Below are positions 11,739 to 25,596 of a stretch of 64,000 bases of DNA, piece by piece (position 1 is the first letter of the stretch; each line of letters starts with the position of its first letter). The position numbers and the translations under genes were made by a program. The stretch lies in the NCBI GenBank assembly GCA_025766275.1, contig JAFKAC010000055.1, forward strand, positions 62,001 through 126,000, in the 5' to 3' direction. The notes below the pieces were generated by a model. The model had not been told where the DNA came from and ran no database searches. It saw only the letters and a program-made list of their open reading frames with translations. The DNA comes from Lactarius indigo (lineage: Eukaryota > Basidiomycota > Agaricomycetes > Russulales > Russulaceae).

Positions 11739-13719
11739 GGTAGTTATGGCTGGGATGAAGGACTCATGCAATGTGTCGGTGCGGCGTGAGTTGCGAAGAG
11801 ACTCCGCGGAACTACCCACCTCTGAACACACTCCGCCATTACAACTCAGTCAACTGCAGTTTTTTGAGGGCGGTGAAGACTCGACCTCAGCCGATAGTCG
11901 CCGCGGACAGGCGAGGTTATGGACTCGGCCTAATTCGGAGATAAGAAGCATTTTATTTAATCACTTCATCTTGCTTACCTTGACCTATCACTCCCGCCAG
12001 ATTCGTTACATTCACAAATCCATATTTTTGGCGTGCAAGCACCTTGTTCCACAAACCAGAGCTTAGACCATAAGGTTAACGAGTTGCCTATACCAGCGTT
12101 ATCAAAACGATGTGTTCCAGTGCAACTTTCAGCACAAGCACTATGCCCGGTCCTCAGGTATTGTCTGCAACCCCGTTTTTTTAAAGTCGCAATTCTTGTT
12201 TGTGTTCTGAGTCACCGTCATTTCAAAGAGAGAACAACTGAAAAAAGGACCAACGAGCGCCTGGTAATTCCTTCCCACGGCCGTGGGAAAAAAATATAAT
12301 ATTTGGTGTGTATGAATCGTTTTTTTTTAATGCAGAGCACCGTGATGGCCAGGCAAAGCCCAAGAAATGGTCTGGAGGTGAGCAGCGCACGGTGCGATGT
12401 ATGAATGAACTTTATTAGCGAAAAGGGAACTCACAGGCGGATCTAGTACCTACCGCTCGTCCTGGTCCAGTATTACTGAAGGCGATAGAAGTAGAATACG
12501 GAACAGATCGAGCCGTGGGAAGGCTGAAATCGGAGGTCTTCTGGCTCCGAGTTCAGGGTGGTGAAAATCATGCCATGCAGGCTCCGCGACATGGCTCAGA
12601 GTAGTCCTACCTGGGATATCAGCGCAACTTAAAAGGGCATCCACGTTGAGAGTGGATCCATGCCCCCTGATCTATCCAGTGGAAGGCTGGACATCTCGCC
12701 GGCGGTTACGATGCTAGCAATGAATCGTCCTTCTGGAAGACTCATGTTCCTCCAGGAGTAGGACTATTGTGAATTGGTTATGACCCGATTCGAAGGACTT
12801 TACATCACGAGGACTCTACATCACGACATTCCTTTACTTTTCACTGCTAGTGACACCTTGGGCGCGCCGGCAGGGTGTCAAGATCTCGCGCGCTCGCTAA
12901 CAGGTGACCTGTTCGTCGGTCGAGTAAAGTATTCTCAGCTCATTATTTGTTCGTTCGCATGCGTCTATTTCATTTAATCTTCCTCAAAGACATATTTGAC
13001 AGCCCCACGTACCAGCCTTGCAAGGTTTGCTCCACAAGAATCAATACCTGAGATAGATCTACGACGTGGAGTCGCCTGCAGCATGTAGTGGCCCCTGATC
13101 GGCGTGGGAGTGAGTAGAATTGTTTTGTTCGCCACCAGGAAGATTCTCAACCTCTCTCACTGTGTTCGCATGGCCCGACCGAAATGTTTACCACGTGCGC
13201 GGCTGCTCTGCACCTTTTGAGCTTCGCACCAAGAAAGGGTGGGTACCATAATGAATGGCGCGATCTTCGTGCTTGTTCCTGAAGATACTCGGGGGGCGTG
13301 TGCTCCGAGTGGTGTGCCATGTATAGTATTGTAGCTTTGGGCTACGTCTACTACACGACTACACGTCCAGCCTGAGGCCGCACCCCAGTTGTGGTAGGCG
13401 TGCCTGCGGTGTGGGTTGGTGCGTTCACTGGCAAGCCGTGGCAGGTGCATGGGAATGTGACCTCTCCGTATGTCGTCATTGAAGCTGAAGCTGAAGTGCG
13501 CTGAAGGCCTAATACAGGCAAAAAGGAGTTCAAACATTCTTTAATTACCCTCCCACGAGATCTAACCATCAGTGTCGTTGATCTGTATTTCATACACCCC
13601 AACACCAGTAAAGAGATATCGCAGAAATAATCCAAAATCGAAGGCCACCAACGAATACGGCATAATTCAACAGGAAGATGACGGCAAACATCTGCACTAT
13701 TCGTCACATAGACCAAACA
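11739..13719. other. Intergenic region, nothing recognisable
   Basis: About 2 kb between two minus-strand genes. It should hold the promoter of the O-fucosyltransferase-like gene and the 3' flank of the seven-TM gene. Open frames such as the minus-strand one at 13157-13537 have no family motif or exon partners, and I do not call them. Confidence 0.4.
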
Positions 13720-15163
13720 TTACAGGCTCTTTTCCTCATCAGAGGTCTTCATGAACATTGTGGATGGAACTTGCGTATCTGAGTCGCTCGCATACTCGCG
13801 ACGAATCGTGTACACGTGTCGTGGCATGCCGCCAGCCCTAGGCGGTCCGAGTGCTGGCCCATTCGTGAACTGCATACCGGTAGAGTAGGTCGAGTAATAT
13901 TCGACTGGGCTCTTCTGCATGCAGACGAGAATGACTATGAGCGTCGGATATAGACCCTATATTAAGTTAAGTATAATTCTCCGGAAGCGTGTAGTAAGAA
14001 CTCACCGAGGCAAACAACAAGACAGCATCCATGACGGTGAAACCTGGCTCAGGCATCACTCGGAATGCCGAGATCAAATATAAAACCTGTGATAGCACAG
14101 TGAATCATTTGCGAGAATAGATGCTTCTGGAAGTAGGATGTACCCAAAGGCAGCAATAAACAAAGCCAGATTCGATGAGCAAGGCGAAGACCCTCTCAAC
14201 CCTCATAGATACACTTCCTTCGCCCAAGTGTTTCCTGACAGAGGTGCGGTGTTGCCTATGCCAGCGACATGGTCAGAGGTCAGAGACAGTCGTCAGAGAT
14301 CGGACGCCAGAGGAACGCACCAAGCCTTCCAGGCGATCAACCCGGTAGAAAGCAGATTAGTTGCCAGCGTTGGACCAACCATGATCAGGGCACGCTCGCC
14401 CAATTTCACGTTACTTTCATCTTGAATACTCCGGTGGGATGGGCTGAAGAGGGGTACGAGGCTGAGACCAAGGTCACACCCAGCGGCAGCTGTGAGGATA
14501 AGTTTCCGATGAGCATTGTATGACGACTACGAGTGATCATTTTTCTATACCTGTAGTTCCAAGGATGAAGAGCAGAAGAATAGCGATGACACGCTTGTCT
14601 CTGTTCCAGAGGACTACGGCGCGCCAGGCGCAGATAATATCGCTCAGGATATACTGAACAACCATTAGTCGAGTCAAGCAGACTGCATGGAAGTGTTGTG
14701 CAGGCGCACCATCAGGCGAGTAATAGTTGCTCCTACAGCAATGATGACATTGGTGCGATTTGAAGACCATACATTACCAGCCGTGGGGTCGAGGAACAAC
14801 TGCATTTGCTGAAACCCGAGCGCCGTCTCCAGCACCAGTGCGATGATTCCCAAGGCGAACATAAAAGTCGTGATTCCAAACATGAACACTCTAGGCGGAG
14901 ACGAAGTAAAACCCGGTTTGCTCCTGGAAGTCAGTACTGTTAGCATGAATTCTTCAAAAGCACAAATGAACCTCACAGGAGGATGTGAACCGAAGTAGTG
15001 TAAAGCACGATATAGACGCCTGCAAGGCAACGGTTTAGAAGCTGGAGTAGCAGCGGCGAGTCTCTTGTCCCTCACCATATACGATACCGACAAAAAGGTT
15101 GTCATACACTGTCAGTTTGTATTGAAAGTAATACGCGGCGACGTCGGGAGCATCGCTGGACAT
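13720..15163 (-). CDS. seven-transmembrane protein of a basidiomycete-type family
   Basis: Eight small exons on the minus strand (15163-15076, 15019-14977, 14923-14710, 14653-14551, 14489-14321, 14234-14144, 14086-14006, 13956-13720) join in phase to 341 aa. Seven hydrophobic spans can be read, beginning with the NLFVGIVYG region and ending with TLIVILVC. They are followed by a hydrophilic cytosolic-type tail (from QKSPVEYY) that ends in TSDEEKSL. The architecture fits the expanded family of short seven-helix proteins of unknown role in Agaricomycetes. A receptor-like function is only a guess. Exon 2 is just 43 nt, so automated prediction may miss it. No defects seen. Confidence 0.8.
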
Positions 15164-18100
15164 GGCGGCAAACGGCGTGGGGCAGATCAAGGCGTGAGGC
15201 CAAGTATGAGGAAAAACAAAGCACATCGCTCCTCGCGGATCCTTAAGTAGACATTTGCTGTAGCTGCTGTCAGAGCGAGGACCGCCGACTGTATGTCAAC
15301 CGTGTGGGGAACCGGAGGCATATCTTAGATACAAGAAAGGAAAAATGATACGCACTTGGGAAATTCGCGGCGTTTGGGCGAGCCAACAGTCCATATTACA
15401 TCACGAACAGATCTCCCTTCATAGAAACAGAGTGGGAAGCTTGCAACATAGAGCCTGAGAACTCGAAAACCCTCCCCTTTTCAGGCTTATTTGGAAGGTC
15501 ACCAGATCCTATTTTTGAACACGCGTGAGTACTGTAACCTGATGGCCTGACACCGAGGGTTATGGGATAACGGAGCAACCACGCGAAGTCCGCCGCAGGA
15601 CGTAACTATACAGCACAGCTTCTGAGTTGACCGCACCTCCCAGTGCCTGAAATAGGTCTCAGAGGGAAACCGTTTGACTCAAAACGACAGAGGTCTTACC
15701 GTTGTGGCGGCATATGTCAATGGCGGAAGCCATGAGTATGGGAGGCTGCAAGATAAGCAAATGTCCGATATTTCCGTGAGCTCGCCAGAATGCGTGGTCA
15801 CCGAGCAGCCAGCTACTAAGGAATTCAATGACCCACAAGGCGGCCACAGAACGGCTTGAACACGCCGCGTCAAGGACTATCAAAAGTGACCACATGGGAA
15901 ACGACTAGTCTCTTGACATATAACTTACAATGGGTGGGGACGCACAGCCTCTTATTGGGTGCGCAATCAGCTGGCCAACCATGTAGATCTTCAACTCAAA
16001 TTGAATGCGATTTGTTAGGCGCCAACTATGTGGCGGCGGCGTTGCGGTGTCGGGTGGATGCGATTAGAATACGGCGGACTCTGCGGCGCGAAAATGTCAG
16101 AAATTAAGGGCATCAGGCAAACGTTAGAAGCCTAAGCGCCCTGGCCGCACCAAATGCGGTAGCGTTGTCCGTACCCACGTCGATGTGAGGACGACTCTAC
16201 TCGAAGTCCATGTGAAGGGGTTCTCTAGGTCTGCATGGGACCTCCATATAGCAAAATGGATTCAAATGATGAAGGCGTCCTCCTTACGGTAACTTGCGTT
16301 TCAACAAGAGTTGTCGTACCGCAAATCTTCTTGTAAAATGAGCTCACAATAGCTGATTGGGATAAGCAAGACACCTTGATCGCATCGTCGTCTATTGATA
16401 TATTCGTGTACGTGGGGTGTTATGATTGCCCTGACTATGACATGAAACGGAAATAGAGAAGAACTCACTGTTTAAAGGGTGGGCACTCGAATCATACCGA
16501 GTTTTCGCACCAAGGGTAGACAGCACCTCATGTTTGTTCCCCTGTGCCGAAGACCTGGGACATCTATTAGGGTATGTGCGCGTCTGGATCCGCACGTCTT
16601 TGTTCATGTATACCCCTTGCGTTGGTAAGAGGGTACAGGGGACCAAGCGACAAATCGTGTCAAACGTGTCAGAGTGTACACCCTGGGTCAATTGACGGGG
16701 TATTGGCTTAGATGGAAAAGAATCGATGTCGAGTACTCGATTCGATATTCGATGAAAAAAAGAATCCTTTCTCTACACATGCGGAGGGGTTTGTGCGAGT
16801 GGCGAGTGGCAGCCACGGGTCTCTCCTCTGGCACACATCGGTTCTGTCTGCGAAACAGCTGGGGAATTGCACGGTGGGTTATCTATGTGGGCGGACTTTC
16901 CTGATTCAGAGCGGAGAACAAAGGGGGATATCCTCAGGTTATTATGTACAGTGACTCGAGGTTATTTACCAAAAAATGGCCATTATAGCCGTCCCGGACT
17001 CGGAATTCCAACTCATTACCCAGCCCATCAATCGCTTGCGTGCCGCGAACCCTCGATCACCCTACCTGAGCGGTTTTCCCCAACATTAGAAGGCTTCGAG
17101 TATCACTTCCCGCGGCGATCTGTAATCGACGTGCATCAACGCCCAACCCGGGGTCAGCACCCCGCCGCGAAACAGCCAGTTGTCAAATGAAGGCAGTGTG
17201 GACCAGTCACTAGAATTGCTGCATGAAGCGCCCAGGCCCAGCAAGACCGGACAGTGCAACAGGAATTGATCAAAAAAAAAAAGAGACAGTACAACAGGAG
17301 GAAGCTGGCAGGCTCTTCTATTCCATCAAAGCCCTGACAGGCAAGGGCGGTTCGACGCCCTGAAGCTCAATGAAGGATTCGGGATCTCACAGAGGAGGGC
17401 CTTGATGAATGAATCGGTACGGATTCTCCCTTGTGTGTCGTGTCGTAACACGCACTGACCTGAACCTCCTTCGCCCTTTGATACTGGTACTATCATGCTA
17501 TATCCTCCTCCGCTATGCTATGAACCGCCATATCCCCTCGCTGTGCGCATCACATTCTATTCTTGCCAATGCCGAGACACCGCTGCTATTTCCCGCTATT
17601 CTGCTGCAGGCTCTGCTATTGCGCGTCGATTCCCTCATCAGGCATGCAGGATACAACCCTCAGACACACCGCACCTATTCGCGTATTGGGCAATAAACCA
17701 TGGCATCAGTACCTCTGAGCCCTCGATACACCACAAAAGGTAAACTTTGCTGCGTCTTTACTCCCATGGGTGTGGTTCCAGGGCTGGCTCGCTACGTCGT
17801 CGACTCCTTGCAGGTTCAGTTCCATGATCTTACCTCGGACAGTAGACCCATCATCCCCCCATCGAAAAGTGGTTCGCGCCTCTGCCCATTTCTCTGGCCG
17901 CTCATCCTCCGTTTTCTGGTCTCTACGCTATGCTATACCCGGTGTACCAATACGGTCGGTCCTTCCTCCGCGCAGCTGCACCTTCTGTGGTGCACCCCAA
18001 CAAGCTGCGTAGTGACCCTCGAAGACAAGGTTTGGCCTTCCATCGTTCGATCGCCGGTGATCACGCGATCACGTCGTGGATTCACCAGACCAGTCAGATT

Positions 18101-20398
18101 TCTTGTACTACAAAGAAAATCTAAGTTTTAATTCCAGTTTACGCCAATTGGCTACTTTGCAACTTGCCATCGAAAGAACACAGCGGTATACATGTCAACC
18201 AGAAATGTGTGGCCAAGACTGGGGTTGGCGGTGACTTGAGACAAGATGGGCATGAGGGTACACGAGCAACTCTATCGAGAAGCTCACTATGTTCCACTAG
18301 AAAGGAAAGTACCAACGTGAGTCTAGACGAGAGACAGACTTCCCACAGGTCCTGAATATTTCAGAATTCAGGGACTTCCGCAGGCGGCATAACGACGTTG
18401 GGTGGACGGCGTCCTGCTGCATATCAAGGTCAGCAGTGAAGCATGGTCGTTCAGATATTATATTCTCACCCTTGAGCTCGAGATCTTGGAGGCTGGTCTT
18501 AACATAAGCTGGCAGCGCGATAGTGGTTTAGTTATTGCGGTAGACTGCCAGTGGGCATCACATCGTCTAAGCGCTACCCCAGGTCATGAATCGTTGCTTA
18601 TTTCACGAATAATCTGGGGCCCCATGCCCCATGTCTCAGAACTCGGCCGAATCACGGAATGACTACTGTGCTGTGATGATGCCCTGTTGTCCTCGTTCCC
18701 CAAGTGACACGCAAAGTAGTAGGGTTATGTCCTCGTTGTATGGCTGCGTGCCGGTCTAACTCCATCATATTTGGCGCCGCGGCGGCAAAGCCCCTGTTCC
18801 AAAGTGATGAGTTCGTACATCCTATGCTCCTGCAACCCTCGAGCTGATGCACCCGGTGCGCGATGTAAGTCGTGTCAGTTTTCCATGGAAGTTACTCCAG
18901 CTGTCGACTCCGCGTCTTGCACGCTGTTGTGCCGTCGTTGTGCACGCTGAAGTAGTCACAGCACATCCATTCTCGTTATGAGCCGACAATACCGGCATCA
19001 CAGCTGCACGAGGAATGGCTCCACATGTCACTGCCAACGACCACATCGTATTTTACTCTAAACTAGAGAGGCAAAATTCAGGACATCACCCCGTGCCGCC
19101 AAGGCCTCCACCGGGTTTAGGGCTAGGGGAGACACCAAAGGCATGCCCCAATCACCGTACAGATGAAATAACCAACCACATCTGACGCAGACATATGGTC
19201 AGGTGTCTTGGACGGCCTTAGTATCCACCCAATATTACTCGCTCGTGCCAAAGTTATGACGACACTTTTGTTGATCAAGCGGAAAGAACCAGGCATCGTC
19301 GTAGGGTTACGCGGTATGAGGAGTAGCGACCCTTGCAATCATATTAAAAAGCCGGATAACGTCCATTAGGTTCATTTCAGAATGGATCGGATTCTACGAG
19401 GGCAAGGCAGAGGCGACGCGCCATACCTGGAACTGAATCAGAGCGCTCTTATTGTTGGGACATGAGGCAATACATTTTCGAAACCGCGCTCAGGGTACAT
19501 AGCATGGAAGGCTTCGCCATTCATTTTACACACAGGTAGATCGCCGCATAGAGTTTCGTTGAGTTTTCGCCCCAGATTTGCAGCGATGAACAAAACCAAG
19601 CCGCGTTTCTTTTCGTCCGGGAGCTGCCGTGATAGATAACGTAATTTTTTCCTTTTCCGGATAATTCAAATTATTTATATTGACTTGTCGGACGGCGAGG
19701 GATGACCCGGAGCATAAACAAGCCTGACTTGCTCTCGCGGGACGCCCGAGAACCGCAGTCCTACACAACACGCATTATCCGTGCTGTTTTTGATCTTGAT
19801 CCATGCAAGCTCCCGACTACGAACACATACACTTGTCGCATTCACTACGTCCAACGTGTCTCGTAGCTTGGCACTTTTACTACGATCATGGGGCCTTACT
19901 GCGGGCAGAAGACATTACGCAGCGAACCAACAAAAGTTGGTGATACCCAATTTGGGGGGTGACTTCGATAACCACCCCATTCCGTAATCTGCCTCCTGCT
20001 GATGCCTCATGAATACCGCCCCTTTGCCTTGCCTTGATCTCGGCTAACCATCATGCGGATCTTAGCACCTCTAGACATGTCTCCGACACCCCCATATTCT
20101 CATTTACTAACACTTATCCTGCTAGACACGAGCTAGATTCAGGTCCGCACTCGCATCGCTGTTTCCCTATCGAGGTTCGGGTGATTTCCCAGCGGCGAAA
20201 TCCTTCCACAACTCCACCACGGACTCTTTCATATCACACTTTATCCCACTACATGCGTCGCACTTCGTCCACTTGGACGTCCATGCTAGGATAACTCGCG
20301 TGGCCGTGGTACTCCGATCGTACGTTAAATAGTCGCAAGCAGCCTGTTCCTCTTCGTCCACAGGCCCTCGTCCACTACATTCCTCTGAATTGTCCCCC
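15164..20398. other. Long gene-poor region
   Basis: Over 5 kb without a gene I can support. A minus-strand stretch at about 15640-16110 reads as hydrophobic, coding-like fragments (for example WVIEFLSSWLLGD) with possible splice sites, but no chain of exons holds together. Plus-strand frames at 17409-18131 overlap each other in several frames and look like composition effects. Decayed genes or transposon debris are possible, but no terminal repeats were seen. Confidence 0.4.
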
Positions 20399-22683
20399 AT
20401 GGCATCTGAGCAGACCTCTCGTTCTTCCAGCCCGTCACCAAGCGAGATTCAATCTCCGTCGTCAGACTTCACAGACCTCGGAGCCTCACCTTCGTCTGGT
20501 GTCAGCAAAAGTAACTTTCCGCCCGCGACCCCACCCGTTCCTACCCAACCAAGAGAGCCTCTAAGCCTCACTAGTTTCAAGGGAAGCGGTTTCGCGGCCA
20601 CTGAGGCAATCAAATACCTTCTACAAGCCATAGGGCGCGATGTCGTGTCCTTCCGTCGCAATACCCATGTCTCGTATCTGGTGGTGGAACGTGCGCGAGA
20701 TATCGTCACTGCAATCAACGGATACATTTCCCGAGTGGAAAGCAGTGATGCTGGCGACTGGGATAGCTTTGAGAAATTTTCATCGGCCATCGAACCATTA
20801 GAGGAGTGAGTACACATGGACACAATTTACACCCTGGGGGACATGCGAGCTGACATGATAACCATTTTCCAGCATCTTGTTCCAGCTGCTGGTGTTTACG
20901 GAGGATGAGAAAACCCGGTACTTCGGCAGTGACCGCAGCATCGCAGATTGTGTTTCATCAACAGAGGCCTGGGCCGAGAACAGGAAGAAGTTTTCGGAAA
21001 CTCTCAAGAGTTTCCACACGCACACACCGCTTGTCGTACGTTGACCATGTGAACCATATTCAGACGCGTGATCTCACAGGAACGTAGAACCTTTTCGATC
21101 TGAACGATTCTGAGTCTCGCGATCGCGACCGTCAGGATGCGCTAGATCATGACGACCGGTCACTCATGAAAGAAATCGGAAGTGCTAGGAGGGACCTCTT
21201 CGACAATACAACCAAAAAGCGCGTACTAATGTGTATCTTGAACACTTGTTTCTAACCGTACTCATAGGTTTCCTAAATACGTGACAAGTGCAGTAACTCC
21301 TTTGGATACGTTGCAGAAACAAATGACTAGCGAGTCTCTTCCCGAAGTGAGTCCACGTCAGCACGAAGACTGTACTTGTATTCACATATCGGGTGTAGTG
21401 GCTCACAGTCATCACGATCAAGACGTGCATGCTAGTCCAAGGCGTACTAGAGGTCGTACTGCAACCGAACACTAGTACTGAACTCCTGAACCATCTGAAG
21501 TCGAAAACCGTTTGGGGTGCCGTGGCAGCGTACGTGTCGTTTCTGGCGCATATGAACCATTATGGACCTGACGTTGCTTAGGTTGACCAAAGCCCTGGTC
21601 GGTGTGGACAAGCGGCTCCCGGCTTTGCCAAAAGAAGTTGAAGATAAATACGAAGAATTCTTAAAGATACTCCAGGTATGCCTTCGACTTGTTTTAGTCT
21701 GAGCAATTTTCTTACGGCCATTTCAGAAACTGAGCAAGCTCGCGCTCAAACTCCCAGACTCCTTCGTGAATATTTTGAAGGAGGCCGGTCGTGTCCGCCG
21801 CCCATTCCAGGCACAGGCGTTCGCGCTTGTCATGCTCTGCCGCTTCTTGGCAGATCACTTTAACAAGATTGCGGACAAGACAAGTGTCACTGTCGACCAT
21901 GTCAATTCCTTGGAGGAGTAAGTCTGACTTCTGGGCTAAGAGATGATTTCCTTCAACTCAGACACTTCCTCAGGGCATTCAATGAAACCTTGACAGTACT
22001 ACATGCCGCTATCAATGCCGTCACTCAGCTTAGTGTTTTCAACTTGACGGACTTCGAGAGCAATAGTACGGTCCAAGAGTTTGAGAGGGTAGAATCGGTA
22101 ATAAAGGAGAGTTTCACGTCCTTTGGTGTAAGTTTTTTTTTTCTCATATTCGCTGTCCGAGAACATTGAATTCCTCTCATGCAGTTGTCCGAGGAATGGT
22201 CAAAGAAGGAGAACGTCCGGAAGGAAGCGTGGGAAAAGGATAAGAGCCGTATGGAGCAGCTGAATAAAGTGCTGAATAAAGTGAGTCGTCTTGGAACAAA
22301 CAAGTAGGCTGAATTTCTTATGGTGATGTGAAGCCACAGAGCACCAGCGCGACCGTCGTGAAGGTTAACATCAGCATTCACGAGAACTCACCAGATGGAC
22401 ACGAACTGTGCAACACCACTGGTATGCAGCTGTCCTTTGTTAAACAGTAACCCGCGTGTTGATGTAAAATTACCATCTAGTTTCGGAAGAAATCACGACC
22501 CGCTTACTCGCATTGCGTTGGACCGCCGCTACTGCTCTCCCGAGCCCAGACGATGCCAAGCGCGCACGCACGGGTGGCTCTTTCTACAAATCGACAAACA
22601 ACGAAATCGTTGAGTTGCAAAATACGATCAAGGAAGTTTCCGAGGCCAATGGAGAAGTCAATCTCAAGCTTGTACTTGCCTGA
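20399..22683 (+). CDS. helix-rich protein of unknown function, 11 exons
   Basis: Exons 20399-20805, 20873-21032, 21088-21230, 21268-21346, 21423-21529, 21582-21675, 21727-21917, 21974-22127, 22185-22280, 22340-22421 and 22481-22683 all join in phase, giving 571 aa with no stop. The first 50 residues are Ser/Pro-rich. The rest is strongly helical with heptad-like patterns (RARDIVTAINGYI, KRLPALPKEVEDK, VRRPFQAQAFALVML), ending in a coiled-coil-like IVELQNTIKEVSEANGEV. I do not recognise a named domain. The layout recalls the four-helix adaptor modules (MLKL N-terminal-like) common in mushroom NLR-type proteins, but that is weak inference. A broken inverted copy lies at 61863-62552, and aligning the two supports several exon borders. 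The fourth exon is preceded by a 37-nt intron, unusually short. Confidence 0.7.
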
Positions 22684-23064
22684 CAGCGACCATACCTTAG
22701 TACGGACCTTTATCTAATCTCTTGAGCAATTGTGCATGATGTTCGAAGTCTGTAAATTTGTGTTAGCTATAATGTATGGACAGCGTGATACCATTAATCT
22801 ACCCTCTATCCAAGTTTTCCCACTGCCAGCTTCGAGAACGAGAACGATTGTCTACAGAGCAGACCCGTGTCACGTGCGCGCGCACTGGAAACGGTGCGGG
22901 ACAGCCGATCAAGAAATTCCTCTCATGACCTAGACCGACAGTGACTATCAACGTATATCAACACTCGCTCTCCCTCACCTTGCTCCAAGGGCAGCTACTT
23001 TGGAAGTTAGGAGACTCGGCATCCTAATAGAATCTTTCAAGCCCGCATACAGACACGTACTGGC
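22684..23064 (+). promoter_or_regulatory. Intergenic region and presumed promoter of the cyclin-box gene
   Basis: 381 bp between two same-strand genes. The part 22936-23060 is retained in the inverted copy near 61750-61845, including a CTCGCTCTCCCTCACCTT-like stretch. No clear TATA box is seen. Confidence 0.35.
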
Positions 23065-25564
23065 ATGTCTGAGTCCTCCGAGCCATCCGACGAGTATATT
23101 CTTGGCTCGCCTTCCCCAGCTACTCGCAGAGATCTGCCCTTCCTTGATATGAAACTGCCGTCCCCTGATGGAAACAGCTTATCAAGTAGTCTGCTTCCTG
23201 AGACACCCTCTCGGTTTACTCTGTCTGAGAGGAGTTCCGATCCTGGGGATCCATTCCCTTTCACGAGCACTCCAGAACTATGTTTTGCTGTGTCTAGCTC
23301 ACCCTACCTGTCCCCTGCGAAGGACTCTCCCTTTCCGCATTATGCTGGCACTCAGCTCCCTGGAGTAGGTGACGTTCACTCCGTCAATTCGGCTTCTGAT
23401 AGCGCTTCCTTCGTTCATCATCTGGATATCCTCTTGCGGGAGGTCGTAGAACAACAGAATATCTCTGAAATCAGTGGTAACACGCGCATATATACCGAAC
23501 GGGTCCTCAATTGCAAGCCGCAACTGACCTCCATGGTCCGTGACACGTCTTCCGACTTGGAGTCTGTTGTCGTCCCGAAAACACGCGGCTCTCGCTCTTT
23601 TCCTTTGCTTCATCGGGACTTGCGACAACTCTCCTCACCTGGTGGGGGTGGTACTGGTGGCTGTGTGTTTGCTGTTACCTCCTCGCATGACGCTATTTAT
23701 ATTCCGACGCGAAACAAACGAAAGGCATTGGCTACCATAGAGGAAGACTTCGACATTGCTGTCGATGGTTTTACACTCCCGCGTCGTTCTGGTTCTTACT
23801 TGTCCGCGTCAGATTGTGCCTCTCCTCTGACGCGCCGTTGCTCGGATACTCACTATCTTCGTCTTAAAAAGCAAAAATGTCGCTCTTTCGACAGGACTCC
23901 GCTGCCGGGAATTCCCGAACGATCTCCTTTGGCGTCATCTTCAACTCTTTCAAAGACAAACGTATTTCTCTATAAGTCATCGTCATTCCCTAGGTGGAAA
24001 GAGCGTGGTTCTAACATAGACGAGGTAAGCAAAAGGGTGATTGGGAACCTGCATCTATCTCATTCGTTGATTCGGCCCGAACCGGGCCCCCAGGTCACCG
24101 CACCGTCCCACATCCGTTACATCACTGGCCTCGCCTCACCGTACCCACCTACTCAACTAGCAACACGTGTTCCCAGCCCTGTTCCCATTCTATCGCCTCG
24201 ACATTTCCAAGAAATCGTGATTCCACGCGTCTCTGCGAGTAGCGAAGATGCCGCGGAAGCTCGTCTCAAGTTCCTACTCCGGAAAGATGTCCTCTATCTG
24301 CAGCGAAAATGCTCGGGCGTCCTTGTGGCTCTCGGTTTCGCTCCTAGGGACAGTTTCATTATGGAAGTAATCGCGTGGATACTGACGGTACGCGTACACA
24401 CGAGTCCGTCGTTGATGCAATCTCTTAATCAAAGCACAGGTCGAGCCTCCTCAAGGCTCTACGATGACCGTGTCGGCGGAAGAGAGGGTTCATTCTCGGG
24501 ACCTCCATGACCAACTGACAACCTATCAAGATACCCGATTTCTTGCAGCGCTAATCTTTATTTCGTTTTTCTTTCCTGCTTCTGCAATACCCGGGGAAGA
24601 GAGCCCGGAAGTAGCGGACCACCCAGATGTGAATCAGCGGGAAAAGTTCGATGACAGCCGAAAGATGATTGTCTGGGATTATGCAGTCGCGGCGATTGCT
24701 CTCGCCGTAAAGGTCTAAGCAGTTGTCTGATTCTTGGATCACCTTATGAATCCCCGCGTCGCGTAGTTTCATCGTGACAATTTACCCCCTCTGAAGCCCA
24801 TCTATGCGCGCCATTTTCTGGCCATGGCGCCTCACGAAATGTCCTTTGATGACCTCGAGGTGTGTCGTCCGTATCATGTGTTGTCCGTATCGAAGACCTA
24901 TCGTCTCCTGACATCTCCTAGATTTCTCAACGCGATTTGCTTGAATGTCTCTCGTATGATCTCGGGATGCCAACCCCACAAGCAATCCTGGACGAACTTC
25001 GCCTCGCGCTTCCAACTTTGCGACACGTGTTGCACTTTGAACGCGCGTGGGAAGATGTGCTAAGCGAGACTTGGAAGCAGTTGCTCGTTGCTGCGCATTG
25101 TATGTGCTGATTTGATTGGCGAACAATATCTACTACCTCATTTAGCGCCAGATATACTGCGTTTCCCTATGTCTCTGCTCACGGCAGCTGCACTCATCGA
25201 GGCTATCACGGGAGTTGTTTGCCGTCACTTATCTCTCGTGAAGCTGAGAACCCGCGCCGGATGTTTCGACTGTATATGCAATTGTCATGCGAAGCGTGCC
25301 ATGTCGGACAACAGGAAGGCGCCATTCTTGGAAGAGAAACCCACAGATGAGGAATCGCGTATTCTCCACGCAACGAGCGGATTGTTCGAAGACATCCGCA
25401 CGGTATTGGGGCTTTCGGCGGTACGGCATACTCTACCTTTGCTATTTCGTATCTTTAACGTATGTCAGGATAAGGTTGGGGAGTGCGAAGAGTGGCTTGC
25501 GACGGTGCGATTAGTTTCAAGACAGCCCTTACGCTCGAAATACTTTCCAGCCGTCCCCGAATAG
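23065..25564 (+). CDS. cyclin-box protein with long disordered N-terminus
   Basis: Six exons (23065-24387, 24440-24712, 24767-24859, 24922-25099, 25146-25420, 25469-25564) give 745 aa. The first 330 or so residues are Ser/Pro-rich and low in order, with basic patches (NKRKAL, LKKQKCR). The cyclin fold is read from the end of exon 2 to exon 5: DYAVAAIALAVKFHRDNLPPL, then MSFDDLEISQRDLLECLSYDL and LGMPTPQAILDEL, the helix 1-3 signature of cyclin boxes. A second helical stretch follows. It may bind a CDK, but the partner and cell-cycle role are unknown. The start is the first ATG of the long exon. The stop at 25562-25564 is tentative, because coding-like sequence continues downstream (25597-25979) and could be spliced on from a donor near 25515. 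Confidence 0.75.
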
Positions 25565-25596
25565 TTCAGCAAAGGTATCAAGGTAAATTTTCTAGA

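Noticed and set aside
13157..13537. 126-codon minus-strand frame
   Set aside because: No family motif and no continuation. Overlaps another open frame on the same strand.
15659..15895. Hydrophobic minus-strand frame of 78 codons
   Set aside because: It looked like a membrane protein exon, but no flanking exons join in phase and it does not match the seven-TM gene next to it.
17409..18131. Several overlapping plus-strand frames
   Set aside because: Three frames are open over the same stretch, which points to low stop density rather than a gene. No splice chain could be built.
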